NCBI GenBank assembly: GCA_029250945.1
Contig: JAQXEG010000017.1
Span: 19,215-83,214 of the forward strand
DNA: 64,000 bases
Direction: 5' to 3'
Source of the DNA: Yoonia sp.
GTDB lineage: Bacteria > Pseudomonadota > Alphaproteobacteria > Rhodobacterales > Rhodobacteraceae
Shown here: positions 45,309-56,843 of the stretch, piece by piece
How the letters are laid out: each line of letters opens with the position of its first letter
How positions within the stretch are numbered: position 1 is the first letter of the stretch
Notes under the pieces: generated by a model
Database searches by the model: none
The model's input: the letters and a program-made list of their open reading frames with translations, nothing else
Told to the model about the DNA's origin: nothing
Program-made: the position numbers and the translations under genes

Positions 45309-47327
45309 ATGTCTGATCTTCGCAAAGTTGTCATTGATGGAAATGAGGTCGAGGTTGACGGGGCAATGACCCTCATCCAGGCCTGTGAAGAGGCGGGGAT
45401 CGAAATCCCGCGTTTCTGTTATCACGAACGTCTGTCGATTGCCGGTAACTGCCGCATGTGTCTGGTTGAGGTTGTTGGCGGTCCGCCCAAGCCCGCCGCA
45501 TCTTGCGCGATGCAGGTCCGCGATCTGCGCCCTGGTCCGGAAGGGCAGGCGCCTGTCGTTAAAACCAATTCCCTTATGGTCAAAAAGGCCCGCGAGGGCG
45601 TCATGGAATTCCTGTTGATCAACCACCCGCTTGATTGCCCGATTTGCGATCAGGGCGGCGAATGCGATTTGCAGGATCAGGCGATGGCGTATGGCGTCGA
45701 CTTCTCCCGCTTCCGCGAGCCTAAGCGTGCGACGGATGATTTGGATCTGGGTCCGTTGGTTGAAACCCATATGACCCGCTGCATTTCCTGCACACGTTGC
45801 GTGCGCTTCACGACCGAGGTCGCGGGCATTCACCAGATGGGCCAGACGGGCCGCGGTGAAGATGCGGAAATTACCAGCTATTTGGGTGAGACCCTCGATT
45901 CCAATATGCAGGGCAACATCATTGATCTGTGCCCCGTTGGTGCGCTTGTGTCCAAGCCATATGCATTTACCGCTCGTCCATGGGAGCTGACCAAGACCGA
46001 ATCCATCGACGTGATGGACGCGCTTGGGTCCAACATCCGTGTTGATACGAAGGGCCGCGAAGTCATGCGGTTCCTGCCGCGCAACCATGACGGCGTGAAT
46101 GAGGAATGGATTTCCGATAAGACACGTTTCGTCTGGGATGGTCTGCGTCGTCAGCGTTTGGACACACCTTACATCCGTGAAAACGGCAAACTGCGCAAAG
46201 CTGGCTGGGATGAGGCGCTGACCGCCGCCGCCGCTGCGATGAATGGCAAGAAAGTTGCGGGCCTTGTGGGCGATCTGGCCCCGACCGAAGCCGCGTTTGC
46301 GCTGAAAGCCATGGTCGAAGGGCAGGGCGGTTCCGTCGAATGTCGCACCGATAATGCAGCCCTGCCTGCTGGCAACCGCTCCGGCTATGTCGGCACCGCT
46401 GCGATTGAGGATATTGATGCCGCCGAAATGATCATTCTGATCGGTGCTAACCCGAAGTTGGAATCACCCGTGCTGAATGCGCGCCTGCGTGCTGCATGGA
46501 CACGTGGCGCCACGATTGCGCGGATCGGCACACCTGTTGATCTAACCTATCCAGTGGTTGAGCTGGGCACAGGTCGCGAGGCGCTCGCGAATTTGGCCGC
46601 TATGGATCACGTTGATAAGGCCGATAAGGCTGGCGTCATGATCGTTGGCATGGGCGCATTGACCGAAGCGGACGGTGCTGCTGTGCTGGGCACGGCGATG
46701 GAAACTGCTGCGGCTGGATCATCCAAGTTTATGGTGCTGCACACCGCCGCGTCCCGCGTGGGTGCGATGGACGTGGGTGCTGTGACCGACGGGGGCCTGA
46801 AGGCCGCTGTTGAAGGTGCGGAAGTCATCTACAACATGGGTGCGGATGAGCTGGACATCGATGCGGGTCCGTTTGTTATCTATCAAGGCTCACACGGGGA
46901 TCGTGGCGCGCACCGCGCTGACATCATCCTGCCGGCTGCTGCCTATACCGAAGAAAACGGCTTATTTGTGAACACCGAAGGGCGTCCGCAACTGGCGCTG
47001 CGTGCGTCATTCGCACCGGGCGAGGCCAAGGAAAACTGGGCCATCCTGCGTGCATTGTCCGCTGAGCTGGGCGCGGCGTTGCCATTTGATAGCCTTGGCG
47101 CGTTGCGCAGCGCGATGATTGCGGCATACCCGCATCTGGGCCGCGTGGATGAGGTGCCCGAGAATGCTTGGACCGCTGAAAAAGCCAAGAAAATGGGCAA
47201 GGCGGATTTCCGTTATGCTGTCACCGATTTCTACCTAACCAACCCGATTGCGCGGGCCAGCCAGTTGATGGGTGAACTTTCAGCAAATGCCAAAGAGCGG
47301 GCAAGCGCTGCATTGGCCGCTGAATAA
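45309..47327 (+). CDS. nuoG: NADH-quinone oxidoreductase subunit G
   Basis: The 672-residue 75-kDa subunit has the [2Fe-2S] ligands [15 protein letters not shown], the [18 protein letters not shown] block, the [4Fe-4S] motif [10 protein letters not shown] and the following CPVGAL, then a molybdopterin-type domain without molybdenum ligands. It carries electrons from NuoF/E toward NuoI/B. ATG 45309 follows AAAAAAGG. It is the first gene after the internal terminator. Confidence 0.98.
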   Translation: MSDLRKVVIDGNEVEVDGAMTLIQACEEAGIEIPRFCYHERLSIAGNCRMCLVEVVGGPPKPAASCAMQVRDLRPGPEGQAPVVKTNSLMVKKAREGVMEFLLINHPLDCPICDQGGECDLQDQAMAYGVDFSRFREPKRATDDLDLGPLVETHMTRCISCTRCVRFTTEVAGIHQMGQTGRGEDAEITSYLGETLDSNMQGNIIDLCPVGALVSKPYAFTARPWELTKTESIDVMDALGSNIRVDTKGREVMRFLPRNHDGVNEEWISDKTRFVWDGLRRQRLDTPYIRENGKLRKAGWDEALTAAAAAMNGKKVAGLVGDLAPTEAAFALKAMVEGQGGSVECRTDNAALPAGNRSGYVGTAAIEDIDAAEMIILIGANPKLESPVLNARLRAAWTRGATIARIGTPVDLTYPVVELGTGREALANLAAMDHVDKADKAGVMIVGMGALTEADGAAVLGTAMETAAAGSSKFMVLHTAASRVGAMDVGAVTDGGLKAAVEGAEVIYNMGADELDIDAGPFVIYQGSHGDRGAHRADIILPAAAYTEENGLFVNTEGRPQLALRASFAPGEAKENWAILRALSAELGAALPFDSLGALRSAMIAAYPHLGRVDEVPENAWTAEKAKKMGKADFRYAVTDFYLTNPIARASQLMGELSANAKERASAALAAE

Positions 47328-47717
47328 GTGATCCGCCTTGCGATTATATCCAGCCTTGCGCTGATGGCCTGCACCCTTGCAGAGCCTGAGGTCACGCGCG
47401 GCCCGTTGAACCCATCATATGATGGGATTGAGACGCGTCTGCTGGATGGTGATCTGGTGAATTTTCGTGTTGTGATGACCGACGCGGAAGCATTAGAGCA
47501 GGTTACAAAATATGCTGAATGCGCTGCGGCCCAATATACATTGATCCGTGGTTACGGGTTTTTGCGCCATGTGCGCACGCAGGCGGCAGAAGAGGGCGGG
47601 CTTTGGTCCGCTGACGCTGTTTACACGATCTCACCGGCGTTGCCGCGTGGGCTAAAGACAATTGACGCCGAAGTGGCCGTCGCCGATTGCGGTGCGGCTG
47701 GTATTCCAACGGTGTAA
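47328..47717 (+). CDS. Lipoprotein between nuoG and nuoH, hypothetical
   Basis: Starting at GTG 47328 right after the nuoG stop, the 129-residue protein has lipobox SLALMACTLA (Cys15) and a compact domain with YAECAAAQYTLIRGYGFLRH, HVRTQAAEEGGLWSADAVYT and a final Cys in VADCGAAGIP. It may be periplasmic and form one disulfide. No named family. Immediate abutment to nuoG and 12 bases to nuoH show it is part of the operon. Confidence 0.72.
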   Translation: MIRLAIISSLALMACTLAEPEVTRGPLNPSYDGIETRLLDGDLVNFRVVMTDAEALEQVTKYAECAAAQYTLIRGYGFLRHVRTQAAEEGGLWSADAVYTISPALPRGLKTIDAEVAVADCGAAGIPTV

Positions 47718-47729
47718 GGGAACGAAACT

Positions 47730-48770
47730 ATGGCCGAATTTTTCACCAACACCAATCTGGGCATCGTGCTTGTGATCTTGGGGCAGTGCCTATTGGTGCT
47801 GATCCCGCTTTTGGTCGCGCTTGCGTTCCTGATGTATGCCGACCGCAAGGTCTGGGCCGCCGTGCAGATGCGCAAAGGTCCAAATGTTGTTGGCCCGTTT
47901 GGTTTGCTGCAATCCTTTGCGGATTTTCTGAAATACATCGTGAAGGAAATCATCGTTCCGGCGGGCGCGGACAAATTTGTGTTCTTCCTCGCACCAATGA
48001 TCGCCTTTGTGCTGGCCGTCATCACTTGGGCTGTGATCCCGTTTAACGACGGTTGGGTGATCTCCGATATCAACGTGGCGATCTTGTACGTCTTCGCAAT
48101 TTCCAGCCTTGAGGTTTACGGCGTGATCATGGGCGGTTGGGCGTCCAACTCCAAATACCCGTTCCTTGGTTCGCTGCGGTCTGCGGCGCAGATGATTTCT
48201 TATGAAGTATCCATCGGCCTAATCATTATCGGTGTGATTATCTCGACCGGTTCCATGAACTTTGGCGATATTGTCGCCGCCCAAGATGGCAATGGTGGGC
48301 TGTTTAACTGGTATTGGGTTGCCCACTTCCCAATGTTGTTCTTGTTCTTTATCAGTGCCTTGGCCGAAACAAACCGCCCGCCATTCGATCTGCCAGAGGC
48401 GGAATCAGAATTGGTTGCGGGTTATCAGGTTGAATATTCGTCCACACCATTCCTGCTGTTCATGATTGGCGAACTGATGGCTGTCGTGCTGATGTGTGCG
48501 CTGATCTCGCTATTGTTCTTGGGGGGATGGTTGTCACCTGTCAACTTCTTGCCCGACGGTGTGTTCTGGATGGTGCTGAAGATGGCCGCGTGTTTCTTCA
48601 TGTTCGCGATGGTCAAGGCGATCACGCCGCGTTACCGCTACGACCAGTTGATGCGCATCGGTTGGAAAGTGTTCCTGCCATTGTCACTGTTCTGGGTAAT
48701 TCTGGTGTCGTTCTTGGCAAAATACGAAGTGCTTGGCGGGTTCTGGGCCCGCTGGACAATGGGAGGCTGA
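47730..48770 (+). CDS. nuoH: NADH-quinone oxidoreductase subunit H
   Basis: The 346-residue membrane subunit has eight helices and signature sequences [20 protein letters not shown] and [20 protein letters not shown], which line the quinone tunnel at the junction with the peripheral arm. Length and ends fit the family. Confidence 0.98.
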   Translation: MAEFFTNTNLGIVLVILGQCLLVLIPLLVALAFLMYADRKVWAAVQMRKGPNVVGPFGLLQSFADFLKYIVKEIIVPAGADKFVFFLAPMIAFVLAVITWAVIPFNDGWVISDINVAILYVFAISSLEVYGVIMGGWASNSKYPFLGSLRSAAQMISYEVSIGLIIIGVIISTGSMNFGDIVAAQDGNGGLFNWYWVAHFPMLFLFFISALAETNRPPFDLPEAESELVAGYQVEYSSTPFLLFMIGELMAVVLMCALISLLFLGGWLSPVNFLPDGVFWMVLKMAACFFMFAMVKAITPRYRYDQLMRIGWKVFLPLSLFWVILVSFLAKYEVLGGFWARWTMGG

Positions 48771-48773
48771 TCA

Positions 48774-49271
48774 ATGAGCCAACAAATGGACTACACCCGC
48801 GCCGCAAAGTATTTTTTGCTCAGCGATTTTTGGGCCGGTTTCCGGATCACCATGCGGTATTTCTTTTCGCCCAAGGCGACGGTTAACTACCCCCACGAAA
48901 AAGGGCCATTGTCCCCACGTTTTCGCGGTGAACACGCGTTGCGTCGTTATCCCAACGGCGAAGAACGCTGTATTGCCTGCAAATTGTGCGAGGCTGTTTG
49001 CCCGGCCCAGGCCATCACAATCGACGCCGAACCGCGTGATGACGGGTCCCGCCGGACCACACGTTACGACATCGACATGACGAAATGCATCTACTGCGGT
49101 TTTTGCCAAGAGGCATGCCCTGTTGACGCGATCGTCGAAGGCCCGAATTTCGAATTCTCGACCGAGACCCGAGAAGAGCTGTTCTATGACAAGGACAAGT
49201 TGCTCTCGAACGGCGACCGTTGGGAAGCTGAAATCGCCCGCAATCTGGAAATGGACGCGCCCTACCGTTGA
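48774..49271 (+). CDS. nuoI: NADH-quinone oxidoreductase subunit I
   Basis: The 165-residue ferredoxin-like subunit has an amphipathic N-terminal helix ([20 protein letters not shown]) and two [4Fe-4S] motifs, [16 protein letters not shown] and [16 protein letters not shown], that relay electrons to N2 in NuoB. It follows nuoH after 3 bases. Confidence 0.98.
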   Translation: MSQQMDYTRAAKYFLLSDFWAGFRITMRYFFSPKATVNYPHEKGPLSPRFRGEHALRRYPNGEERCIACKLCEAVCPAQAITIDAEPRDDGSRRTTRYDIDMTKCIYCGFCQEACPVDAIVEGPNFEFSTETREELFYDKDKLLSNGDRWEAEIARNLEMDAPYR

Positions 49272-49301
49272 GGGGGCGTTGATGAACAAGGAAGCAACCA
49301 C

Positions 49302-49907
49302 ATGACCGTTGCCGCATTTACATTCTACCTTTTTGCGATTTCGACAATCGCGGGTGGCCTTATGACCGTGATCAGCCGGAACCCGGTGCATTCGGTGCTT
49401 TGGTTGATACTTGCCTTTTTGTCGTCAGCGGGGCTTTTCGTGCTGCTTGGCGCGGAATTTGTCGCGATGTTGCTGATCATCGTTTATGTCGGCGCAGTCG
49501 CGGTGTTGTTCCTGTTTGTAGTCATGATGCTGGACGTTGATTTCGCCGAGCTAAAGGCCGAAATGGCCCGCTATATGCCGCTCGCCTTGTTGATCGGGGT
49601 CGTGATCCTGATGCAGCTAGCGATGGCGTTTGGCACATGGGGCTATGCAGATGCGGTCACTGCAAACGTTGCGGCACCGGCTGGTGATGTGCAAAACACC
49701 GCCGCACTTGGCCTGCTGATTTATGACAAATATATCATGTTGTTCCAACTGGCAGGTCTGATCCTGCTGGTGGCCATGATTGGTGCAATCGTTCTGACGC
49801 TGCGCCACCGCGTCGACATCAAACGCCAGAATGTCATGGCGCAAATGCATCGCGATCCGGCCAAGGCCATGAAGAATATCGACGTCAAACCAGGGCAGGG
49901 GCTGTAA
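49302..49907 (+). CDS. nuoJ: NADH-quinone oxidoreductase subunit J
   Basis: The 201-residue membrane subunit has five helices, including [20 protein letters not shown] with the flexible pi-bulge region conserved in NuoJ, and a basic cytosolic tail ([19 protein letters not shown]). ATG 49302 is 30 bases after nuoI, with GGAAGCAACC before it. Confidence 0.97.
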   Translation: MTVAAFTFYLFAISTIAGGLMTVISRNPVHSVLWLILAFLSSAGLFVLLGAEFVAMLLIIVYVGAVAVLFLFVVMMLDVDFAELKAEMARYMPLALLIGVVILMQLAMAFGTWGYADAVTANVAAPAGDVQNTAALGLLIYDKYIMLFQLAGLILLVAMIGAIVLTLRHRVDIKRQNVMAQMHRDPAKAMKNIDVKPGQGL

Positions 49908-49909
49908 TT

Positions 49910-50215
49910 ATGATCGGCATTGAACATTATCTGACCGTATCGGCCGCGCTTTTTGTGATTGGTATTTTCGGCCTGTTTCTGAACCGCAAGAACGTGATCA
50001 TTCTGTTGATGAGCATCGAATTGATGCTGCTGGCGGTGAACATCAACTTTGTCGCCTTCTCCAGCTTCCTTGGGGATCTGGTGGGGCAGGTGTTCACGCT
50101 GTTCGTTCTGACCGTCGCCGCCGCCGAGGCCGCGATCGGCCTTGCGATCCTTGTGACATTCTTCCGCAACCGCGGAACCATCGACGTTGAAGACGTCAAC
50201 GTGATGAAGGGCTAA
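49910..50215 (+). CDS. nuoK: NADH-quinone oxidoreductase subunit K
   Basis: The 101-residue, three-helix subunit carries the two conserved membrane Glu of NuoK ([20 protein letters not shown] and [18 protein letters not shown]) that belong to the proton path. ATG is 2 bases after the nuoJ stop. Confidence 0.98.
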   Translation: MIGIEHYLTVSAALFVIGIFGLFLNRKNVIILLMSIELMLLAVNINFVAFSSFLGDLVGQVFTLFVLTVAAAEAAIGLAILVTFFRNRGTIDVEDVNVMKG

Positions 50216-50219
50216 CCCC

Positions 50220-52337
50220 ATGGAAACCATTATCCTTTTTGCCCCGCTGGCTGGCGCGCTGATCGCGGGCTTTGGCTGGAAACTCATCGGGGAAACGGCG
50301 GCACAGTGGGTCACAACATACCTGTTGTTCCTTGCCGCTTTCCTGTCGTGGGTCGTGTTCCTGACATTCGACGGCGTGACCGAAAGTATCCAGATTTTGC
50401 GCTGGATCGAATCCGGCACATTGTCGACCGATTGGGCGATCCGCATGGACCGTTTGACCGCTACAATGCTGATCGTGATCACGACGGTGTCCGCGCTCGT
50501 GCATCTGTATTCCTTTGGCTACATGGCGCATGACGAAAACTTCGGCGAGGGCGAGCATTATAAGGCCCGCTTCTTTGCCTACCTGTCGTTCTTTACGTTT
50601 GCGATGTTGATGCTGGTGACAGCCGACAATCTTGTGCAGATGTTCTTTGGCTGGGAAGGGGTGGGCGTCGCTTCATATCTTTTGATCGGCTTCTATTACA
50701 AGAAACCATCCGCCAACGCTGCCGCAATCAAGGCGTTTGTTGTGAACCGCGTGGGTGACTTTGGCTTTGCGCTGGGTATCTTCGCGCTGTACCTGATGAC
50801 CGATAGCATCAAGTTCGATGACATCTTCGCCGCCATTCCCTCCTTGGCGGAAACGCAACTGACGTTCCTGTGGACCGATTGGAACGCCGCAAACCTGATT
50901 GCCGTGTTGCTGTTCATCGGCGCGATGGGCAAATCGGCGCAGTTGGTTCTGCACACGTGGCTACCCGACGCGATGGAAGGGCCAACACCTGTGTCCGCGC
51001 TGATCCACGCTGCGACGATGGTGACCGCCGGGGTCTTCCTTGTGTGCCGCATGTCGCCGCTGATGGAATTTGCGCCAGAGGCCAAGAATTTCATCGTGTT
51101 CCTTGGTGCGACAACCGCATTCTTCGCCGCCACCGTTGGTTTGGTGCAGAATGACATCAAACGTGTCATCGCCTATTCCACCTGTTCGCAGCTTGGCTAT
51201 ATGTTCGTCGCCGCGGGCGTTGGGGTCTATTCGGTGGCGATGTTCCACCTGCTGACACACGCGTTTTTCAAGGCAATGTTGTTCCTTGGTGCTGGCTCCG
51301 TGATCCACGGGATGCACCACGAACAAGACATGCGGAACTATGGCGGTCTGCGTCACAAGATGCCCAAGACGTTTTGGGCCATGATGATCGGCACGCTCGC
51401 CATTACTGGTGTTGGTATCCCGTTCCTGTATATCGGGTTTCCTGTCGGCTTTGCGGGTTTCGTGTCCAAGGATGCGATCATTGAGTCGGCCTATGCGGCT
51501 GGTGCGGGTTACGCGTTCTGGATGCTTGTGATTGCCGCGTTCATGACCAGTTTTTACAGCTGGCGTCTGATGTTCCTGACGTTCTACGGCAAGCCGCGCG
51601 GTGACAAACACACCCACGACCACGCCCACGAAAGCCCCAATGTCATGTTGGTCCCGCTTTTGGTGCTGGCCTTTGGCGCGGTTTTCTCTGGCATGGTGTT
51701 CTATAAACCTTACTTTGGTTCTGATGCCTCTGTCGGTAAATTCTTTGGTGTGCTGGAAGCATCCAAAGAGGACCACGCTGATGCGGGCTTCATGCTGATT
51801 TCACCTGCCTATGCTGCCGGATCTGACGATGATCATGGTGACGACCACGGTTATGATCACAGCGCAGAATGGCCTGCGGTTCCTGGCAAAGGTGCGATTT
51901 TCAAAGCACCCGACAACCATGTTTTGCACGAGGCGCACGGCGTACCAGCTTGGGTCAAGCTGTCGCCGTTCATCGCGATGCTGTCTGGTTTGTTGCTCGC
52001 TTATCAGATGTATATCCACCGCCCTGATCTGCCCGCCAAATTGGCAAAGCAGCAGGCGCCGCTTTATAACTTCCTGCTCAACAAATGGTATTTTGACGAG
52101 CTGTATGACGCGATCTTTGTGAAGCCCGCGTTGTGGGTCGGTCGTTTCTTGTGGAAGCAAGGGGACACCAACACAATCGACGGTGGGATTAACGGCGTCG
52201 CCATGGGCATTGTGCCGTTCTTTACCAAATGGGTGAACCGTGCGCAGTCCGGTTACATCTTTACCTACGCCTTCGCCATGGTGATCGGGATCACGATCAT
52301 GATCACATGGGTAACTATGACCGGAGGGGCCAACTAA
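50220..52337 (+). CDS. nuoL: NADH-quinone oxidoreductase subunit L
   Basis: The 705-residue antiporter-like subunit shows [60 protein letters not shown] and the long C-terminal lateral-helix region. A His/Asp-rich loop ([16 protein letters not shown], about residues 540-555) is unusual and may bind metal. It is the distal proton pump of complex I. Its TAA overlaps the nuoM ATG. Confidence 0.98.
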   Translation: METIILFAPLAGALIAGFGWKLIGETAAQWVTTYLLFLAAFLSWVVFLTFDGVTESIQILRWIESGTLSTDWAIRMDRLTATMLIVITTVSALVHLYSFGYMAHDENFGEGEHYKARFFAYLSFFTFAMLMLVTADNLVQMFFGWEGVGVASYLLIGFYYKKPSANAAAIKAFVVNRVGDFGFALGIFALYLMTDSIKFDDIFAAIPSLAETQLTFLWTDWNAANLIAVLLFIGAMGKSAQLVLHTWLPDAMEGPTPVSALIHAATMVTAGVFLVCRMSPLMEFAPEAKNFIVFLGATTAFFAATVGLVQNDIKRVIAYSTCSQLGYMFVAAGVGVYSVAMFHLLTHAFFKAMLFLGAGSVIHGMHHEQDMRNYGGLRHKMPKTFWAMMIGTLAITGVGIPFLYIGFPVGFAGFVSKDAIIESAYAAGAGYAFWMLVIAAFMTSFYSWRLMFLTFYGKPRGDKHTHDHAHESPNVMLVPLLVLAFGAVFSGMVFYKPYFGSDASVGKFFGVLEASKEDHADAGFMLISPAYAAGSDDDHGDDHGYDHSAEWPAVPGKGAIFKAPDNHVLHEAHGVPAWVKLSPFIAMLSGLLLAYQMYIHRPDLPAKLAKQQAPLYNFLLNKWYFDELYDAIFVKPALWVGRFLWKQGDTNTIDGGINGVAMGIVPFFTKWVNRAQSGYIFTYAFAMVIGITIMITWVTMTGGAN

Positions 52338-53866
52338 TGGGCAACCTACTATCGCTCACAACGTTTATCCCTTTGCTTGGGGCCGTCATTTTGGCGATCT
52401 TCTTGCGCGGTGATAATGCGGCGGCACAAGGCAACGCCAAATGGGTCGCGATGGCGACTACCGTTGCCACCTTTGTCGTATCGCTGTTCATTCTGTTTGG
52501 GTTTGACCCATCCAACACCGAATTCCAGATGGTCGAGGAACGCGAATGGTTGCTTGGCATGAATTACAAAATGGGCGTCGATGGTATTTCGATCCTGTTT
52601 GTGATGCTGACCACATTCCTGATGCCGCTTGTGATCGCGTCCTGCTGGACCGTGTCCACACGGGTTAAGGAATACATGATCGCCTTCCTTCTGCTGGAAA
52701 CGCTGATGCTGGGCGTGTTCATGGCGCTGGACCTCGTGCTGTTCTATCTGTTCTTTGAGGCGGGCCTGATCCCGATGTTCCTTATCATTGGTATCTGGGG
52801 CGGGGCGAACCGCATCTATGCGTCGTTCAAATTCTTCCTTTATACCTTCCTCGGCTCGGTCCTGATGTTGGTTGCGATGGTTGCGATGTTCTCTCAAGCG
52901 GGGACAACAGACATCCCGACGCTGATGGCATTCGAATTCGGTTCCGAAGATTTCAGCATTCTTGGCGTGCAAATCGTAGGCGGGATGCAGACGTTGCTAT
53001 GGCTGGCGTTCTTTGCATCATTCGCGGTCAAAATGCCGATGTGGCCTGTGCACACATGGTTGCCCGACGCGCACGTTCAGGCGCCGACCGCAGGTTCCGT
53101 CGTGCTGGCGGCCATCCTGTTGAAAATGGGCGGCTACGGCTTCTTGCGCTTCTCATTGCCGATGTTCCCAATCGGGTCAGAGGTAATGGGTCCGCTTGTG
53201 CTATGGCTGTCGGCCATCGCGATTATCTACACATCGCTGGTCGCATTGGTCCAAGAAGACATGAAAAAGCTGATCGCCTATTCATCCGTTGCCCACATGG
53301 GTTACGTGACGATGGGGATCTTTGCGGTCAACCAACAGGGGATCGACGGCGCGATTTTCCAGATGATCAGCCATGGCTTTATTTCTGGTGCGTTGTTCTT
53401 GTGTGTTGGCGTGATCTACGACCGGATACACACACGTGAAATCGACGCTTATGGTGGCCTCGTGAACCGGATGCCGGCCTATGCGCTGATCTTTTTGTTC
53501 TTCACCATGGCGAATGTCGGCCTGCCGGGGACATCGGGGTTCATTGGTGAATTCCTCGTGCTGATGGGCATCTTCCAAGTGAACACATGGATCGCGATGT
53601 TTGCGACCACGGGTGTGATTCTGTCAGCGGCCTATGCGCTGTGGCTTTACCGCCGCGTGGTTATGGGCGACCTGATCAAGGAAAGCCTGCGCACCATTAG
53701 CGATATGACAATACGCGAACGGTTCATCATGGCCCCCTTGGTTGTGATGACATTGTTGCTGGGCGTCTATCCCGCACTGGTGCTTGATATTATTGGACCA
53801 AGCGTTGCGGCGCTGGTTGAAAACTACGACGTGGCGACTGCGGCAATGACCGTAGCGGCGCAATAA
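52337..53866 (+). CDS. nuoM: NADH-quinone oxidoreductase subunit M
   Basis: The 509-residue antiporter-like subunit includes [38 protein letters not shown] and [18 protein letters not shown], with the conserved Glu and Lys of the proton channel. ATG 52337 overlaps the nuoL stop by one base; longer in-frame readings upstream lie inside nuoL. Confidence 0.98.
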   Translation: MGNLLSLTTFIPLLGAVILAIFLRGDNAAAQGNAKWVAMATTVATFVVSLFILFGFDPSNTEFQMVEEREWLLGMNYKMGVDGISILFVMLTTFLMPLVIASCWTVSTRVKEYMIAFLLLETLMLGVFMALDLVLFYLFFEAGLIPMFLIIGIWGGANRIYASFKFFLYTFLGSVLMLVAMVAMFSQAGTTDIPTLMAFEFGSEDFSILGVQIVGGMQTLLWLAFFASFAVKMPMWPVHTWLPDAHVQAPTAGSVVLAAILLKMGGYGFLRFSLPMFPIGSEVMGPLVLWLSAIAIIYTSLVALVQEDMKKLIAYSSVAHMGYVTMGIFAVNQQGIDGAIFQMISHGFISGALFLCVGVIYDRIHTREIDAYGGLVNRMPAYALIFLFFTMANVGLPGTSGFIGEFLVLMGIFQVNTWIAMFATTGVILSAAYALWLYRRVVMGDLIKESLRTISDMTIRERFIMAPLVVMTLLLGVYPALVLDIIGPSVAALVENYDVATAAMTVAAQ

Positions 53867-53878
53867 GGAACGGGTCAC

Positions 53879-55324
53879 ATGATCTCTGCTGATATCCAAA
53901 TCGTCCTGCCGGAAATTATCCTGTCCGTCTATGCGATGGTCGCCCTGTTGCTGGCGGTTTACACGACCAAAGACGCCATGGCACCGCTGCTGACATGGGC
54001 CACTGCGGGCATCTTCGTCGTGCTGGCGTTCTGGGTTGGCACTGGGGCAGGGGACACGACCGTGGCCTTTGACGGGATGTTCAACAACGACGGCTTTGCG
54101 CGCTTTGCAAAGGTGGTGATCCTTGTGTCCGCCGCCGCCGTGTTGGTCATGTCCCAAGATTACATGCAGCAGCGCGGATTGCTGAAATTCGAATACCCGC
54201 TGCTGGTGGCCCTGTCCGTTGTAGGCATGATGGTCATGGTGTCGGCTGGCGATCTGATGGCGCTGTATATGGGCCTCGAATTGCAGTCGCTGGCACTTTA
54301 TGTCGTTGCATCCTTGCGCCGCGACAGTGTGAAATCGACCGAGGCTGGCCTGAAGTATTTCGTGCTGGGCGCATTGTCATCGGGTCTGCTGCTTTACGGT
54401 GCATCGTTGGTTTACGGCTTCGCTGGCACCACGTTGTTTTCGGGTATCATCGCGGCGACATCGGACGGGTATTCCATCGGCCTGCTGATCGGCATCGTAT
54501 TCCTGATCTCGGGATTTGCGTTCAAGGTTTCCGCCGCACCGTTTCACATGTGGACGCCGGACGTTTACGAAGGCTCCCCCACACCTATCACCGCATTTTT
54601 CGCGACAGCGCCCAAGGTCGCGGCCATGGCGATGTTCGCCCGTGTTGTGCATGACGCATTCGGTGGGATCGTTGGCGAATGGCAGCAGATCGTGGCCTTC
54701 CTGTCGGTATTGTCGATGTTCTTTGGTGCCATCGCGGCGATTGGCCAGCGCGATATCAAACGCCTAATGGCCTATTCCTCCATCGCGCATATGGGCTTTG
54801 CCCTGATGGGGCTGGCTGCTGGCACGGCGTTCGGCGTGCAGGCGATGCTGATCTACATGGCGATCTATGTGGCTATGAACGTTGGCACATTTGCATTCAT
54901 CCTTGGCATGGAACGCGACGGGCGTCCGGTCACGGATATTCACGCGCTCAAGATGTATTCAAAGCATAATCCGCTAATGGCGTTGGTCGTGTTGGTCATG
55001 ATGTTCAGCCTTGCGGGCGTGCCGCCGCTGTTGGGCTTTTTTGGCAAGTTCTACGTGCTGCGCGCAGCCTATGACGCGGGCCTTGGCTGGCTGGCTGTGG
55101 CTGGTGTGATTGCATCCGTGATTGGTGCGTTCTACTACATTCGCATCGTCTATTTCGTTTACTTTGGGGAAGATAAGGACGGGCTGGACGGCAAGATGTC
55201 CCCGACGCTTTGGGTGGCTGCTGTTGTGACGGCTGCAATCGTTGGCCTTGCGTGGATCCCTGGCATCAACCTGTTCGGGATCGAGACGATGGCCCAAAAC
55301 GCGGCGGCGACACTTGTCAACTAA
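53879..55324 (+). CDS. nuoN: NADH-quinone oxidoreductase subunit N
   Basis: The 481-residue antiporter-like subunit has [40 protein letters not shown] and [20 protein letters not shown]. It completes the 14 complex I subunits. The birA start lies within its last codons. Confidence 0.98.
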   Translation: MISADIQIVLPEIILSVYAMVALLLAVYTTKDAMAPLLTWATAGIFVVLAFWVGTGAGDTTVAFDGMFNNDGFARFAKVVILVSAAAVLVMSQDYMQQRGLLKFEYPLLVALSVVGMMVMVSAGDLMALYMGLELQSLALYVVASLRRDSVKSTEAGLKYFVLGALSSGLLLYGASLVYGFAGTTLFSGIIAATSDGYSIGLLIGIVFLISGFAFKVSAAPFHMWTPDVYEGSPTPITAFFATAPKVAAMAMFARVVHDAFGGIVGEWQQIVAFLSVLSMFFGAIAAIGQRDIKRLMAYSSIAHMGFALMGLAAGTAFGVQAMLIYMAIYVAMNVGTFAFILGMERDGRPVTDIHALKMYSKHNPLMALVVLVMMFSLAGVPPLLGFFGKFYVLRAAYDAGLGWLAVAGVIASVIGAFYYIRIVYFVYFGEDKDGLDGKMSPTLWVAAVVTAAIVGLAWIPGINLFGIETMAQNAAATLVN

Positions 55325-56057
55325 GCCGGACTGGCCCGCCGGTTACGACCGGATTGTCCATGACACCATTGGTAGCACAATGACAGAGGCCGCACGCGTT
55401 GCGGCCTCACTCACGTCGCCCACATGGATCATGGCGCATGCGCAAACGGACGGGCGCGGGCGTCGGGGGCGGGCATGGCTGACACCATCGGGTAACCTGA
55501 CAGCGACACTTGTTTACCGCCCCACCACATCGGCATTCGAGGCATCGCAGCGGTCGTTTGTGGCCGCCAATGCGCTGTATCAGGCGCTGTCGGCTTATGT
55601 TGCAGCGGATCAGCTTTCGCTGAAATGGCCCAACGACGTGCTTTTGAACGGGGGTAAGGTTGCAGGTATCCTGCTGGAAACCAGCGCCCACAGGGCTGAG
55701 ATCGACTATTTGTCCGTGGGCATCGGTGTGAACCTCCAAACTGCGCCAGAGGTGGCGGATGCTGTCTTTGTCCCAACCAGCCTTGCGGCGGCTGGTGTGG
55801 ATGTCACTGCGGTGGATTTTCTAACCACGCTCGCCGCGACCTATTCGGCACAAGAGGTCCTGATCCAAACCGAAGGCTTTGCTCGTATCCGCAGCGACTG
55901 GTTGGCCCACGCCGCGCGGCTGGGTGACGTGATCACCGCGCGCACAATGACCGATACGATCACAGGCATTTTTGACACCATCGACGCAAACGGCAACCTT
56001 GTTCTGATCACAGGGGCAGGGGCGCAAATGATCCCCGCCGCCGACGTCTACTTTTAA
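55314..56057 (+). CDS. birA: Biotin-[acetyl-CoA-carboxylase] ligase
   Basis: The 247-residue ligase has the biotin/ATP site [20 protein letters not shown] and [19 protein letters not shown], with a small C-terminal SH3-like domain. It has no N-terminal helix-turn-helix, so it is an enzyme only, not the BirA repressor type. TTG 55314 gives [20 protein letters not shown], overlapping nuoN by 11 bases; no ATG or GTG fits better. Gene order nuoN-birA-coaX-rnj is a known alphaproteobacterial arrangement. Confidence 0.92.
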   Translation: MSTKPDWPAGYDRIVHDTIGSTMTEAARVAASLTSPTWIMAHAQTDGRGRRGRAWLTPSGNLTATLVYRPTTSAFEASQRSFVAANALYQALSAYVAADQLSLKWPNDVLLNGGKVAGILLETSAHRAEIDYLSVGIGVNLQTAPEVADAVFVPTSLAAAGVDVTAVDFLTTLAATYSAQEVLIQTEGFARIRSDWLAHAARLGDVITARTMTDTITGIFDTIDANGNLVLITGAGAQMIPAADVYF

Positions 56058-56069
56058 AGGAGAGCCATC

Positions 56070-56843
56070 ATGCTTTTGGCGATCGACTGCGGGAACACCA
56101 ACACCGTGTTTTCCATCTGGGACGGGACCGAATTTATCGCCACATGGCGGACGGCGACGGATTGGAAACGTACGGCGGACCAATACTATGTCTGGTTATC
56201 GACCTTGATGACGATCAATGAGGTGGACGCGCAAATCGACAAGGTGATCGTATCATCCACCGTGCCACGTGTGGTGTTCAACCTGCGCGTTCTGTCGGAC
56301 CGTTATTTCAACTGCCGCCCCCTTGTGGTGGGGAAATCCGAATGCGCCTTGCCTGTGGAACCCCGCGTTGATGCGGGCACGGCCGTGGGGGCAGACCGCT
56401 TGGTCAATACGGCAGGCGCCTATGACAAATTCGGAGGCAACCTAATCGTTGTCGATTTTGGAACTGCCACCACATTTGATGTCGTCGACACCGATGGGGC
56501 CTATGTGGGTGGGGTCATTGCACCGGGCGTGAACCTGAGCCTTGAGGCGTTGCACAATGCCGCCGCAGCCCTACCACACGTAGATATTTCCAAACCGCAA
56601 TCGGTTGTCGGCACCAACACAGTGGCGTGCATGCAATCGGGAGTATTTTGGGGTTACGTAGGACTGGTCCGTGAGATATGCGCACAGATTAAGGCCGAAC
56701 GCGACGTGCCTATGCAGGTAATTTCTACCGGTGGGCTTGCGCCATTGTTTGGACAAACAGAGGCACTATTTGATGCCTTTGAAGATAATTTGACGATGCA
56801 CGGGCTGACCGTCATCCACCGCTACAACAAGGAACTGAAATGA
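56070..56843 (+). CDS. coaX: Type III pantothenate kinase
   Basis: The 257-residue protein has ASKHA motifs LLAIDCGNTNTVFSIWDG, GADRLVNTAGAYDKFG and VVDFGTATTFDVVDTDGAYV, then GGVIAPGVNLSLEALH, typical of CoaX. It phosphorylates pantothenate, the first step to coenzyme A. AGGAGAG at 56059-56065 precedes ATG 56070. It overlaps rnj by 4 bases. Confidence 0.96.
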   Translation: MLLAIDCGNTNTVFSIWDGTEFIATWRTATDWKRTADQYYVWLSTLMTINEVDAQIDKVIVSSTVPRVVFNLRVLSDRYFNCRPLVVGKSECALPVEPRVDAGTAVGADRLVNTAGAYDKFGGNLIVVDFGTATTFDVVDTDGAYVGGVIAPGVNLSLEALHNAAAALPHVDISKPQSVVGTNTVACMQSGVFWGYVGLVREICAQIKAERDVPMQVISTGGLAPLFGQTEALFDAFEDNLTMHGLTVIHRYNKELK

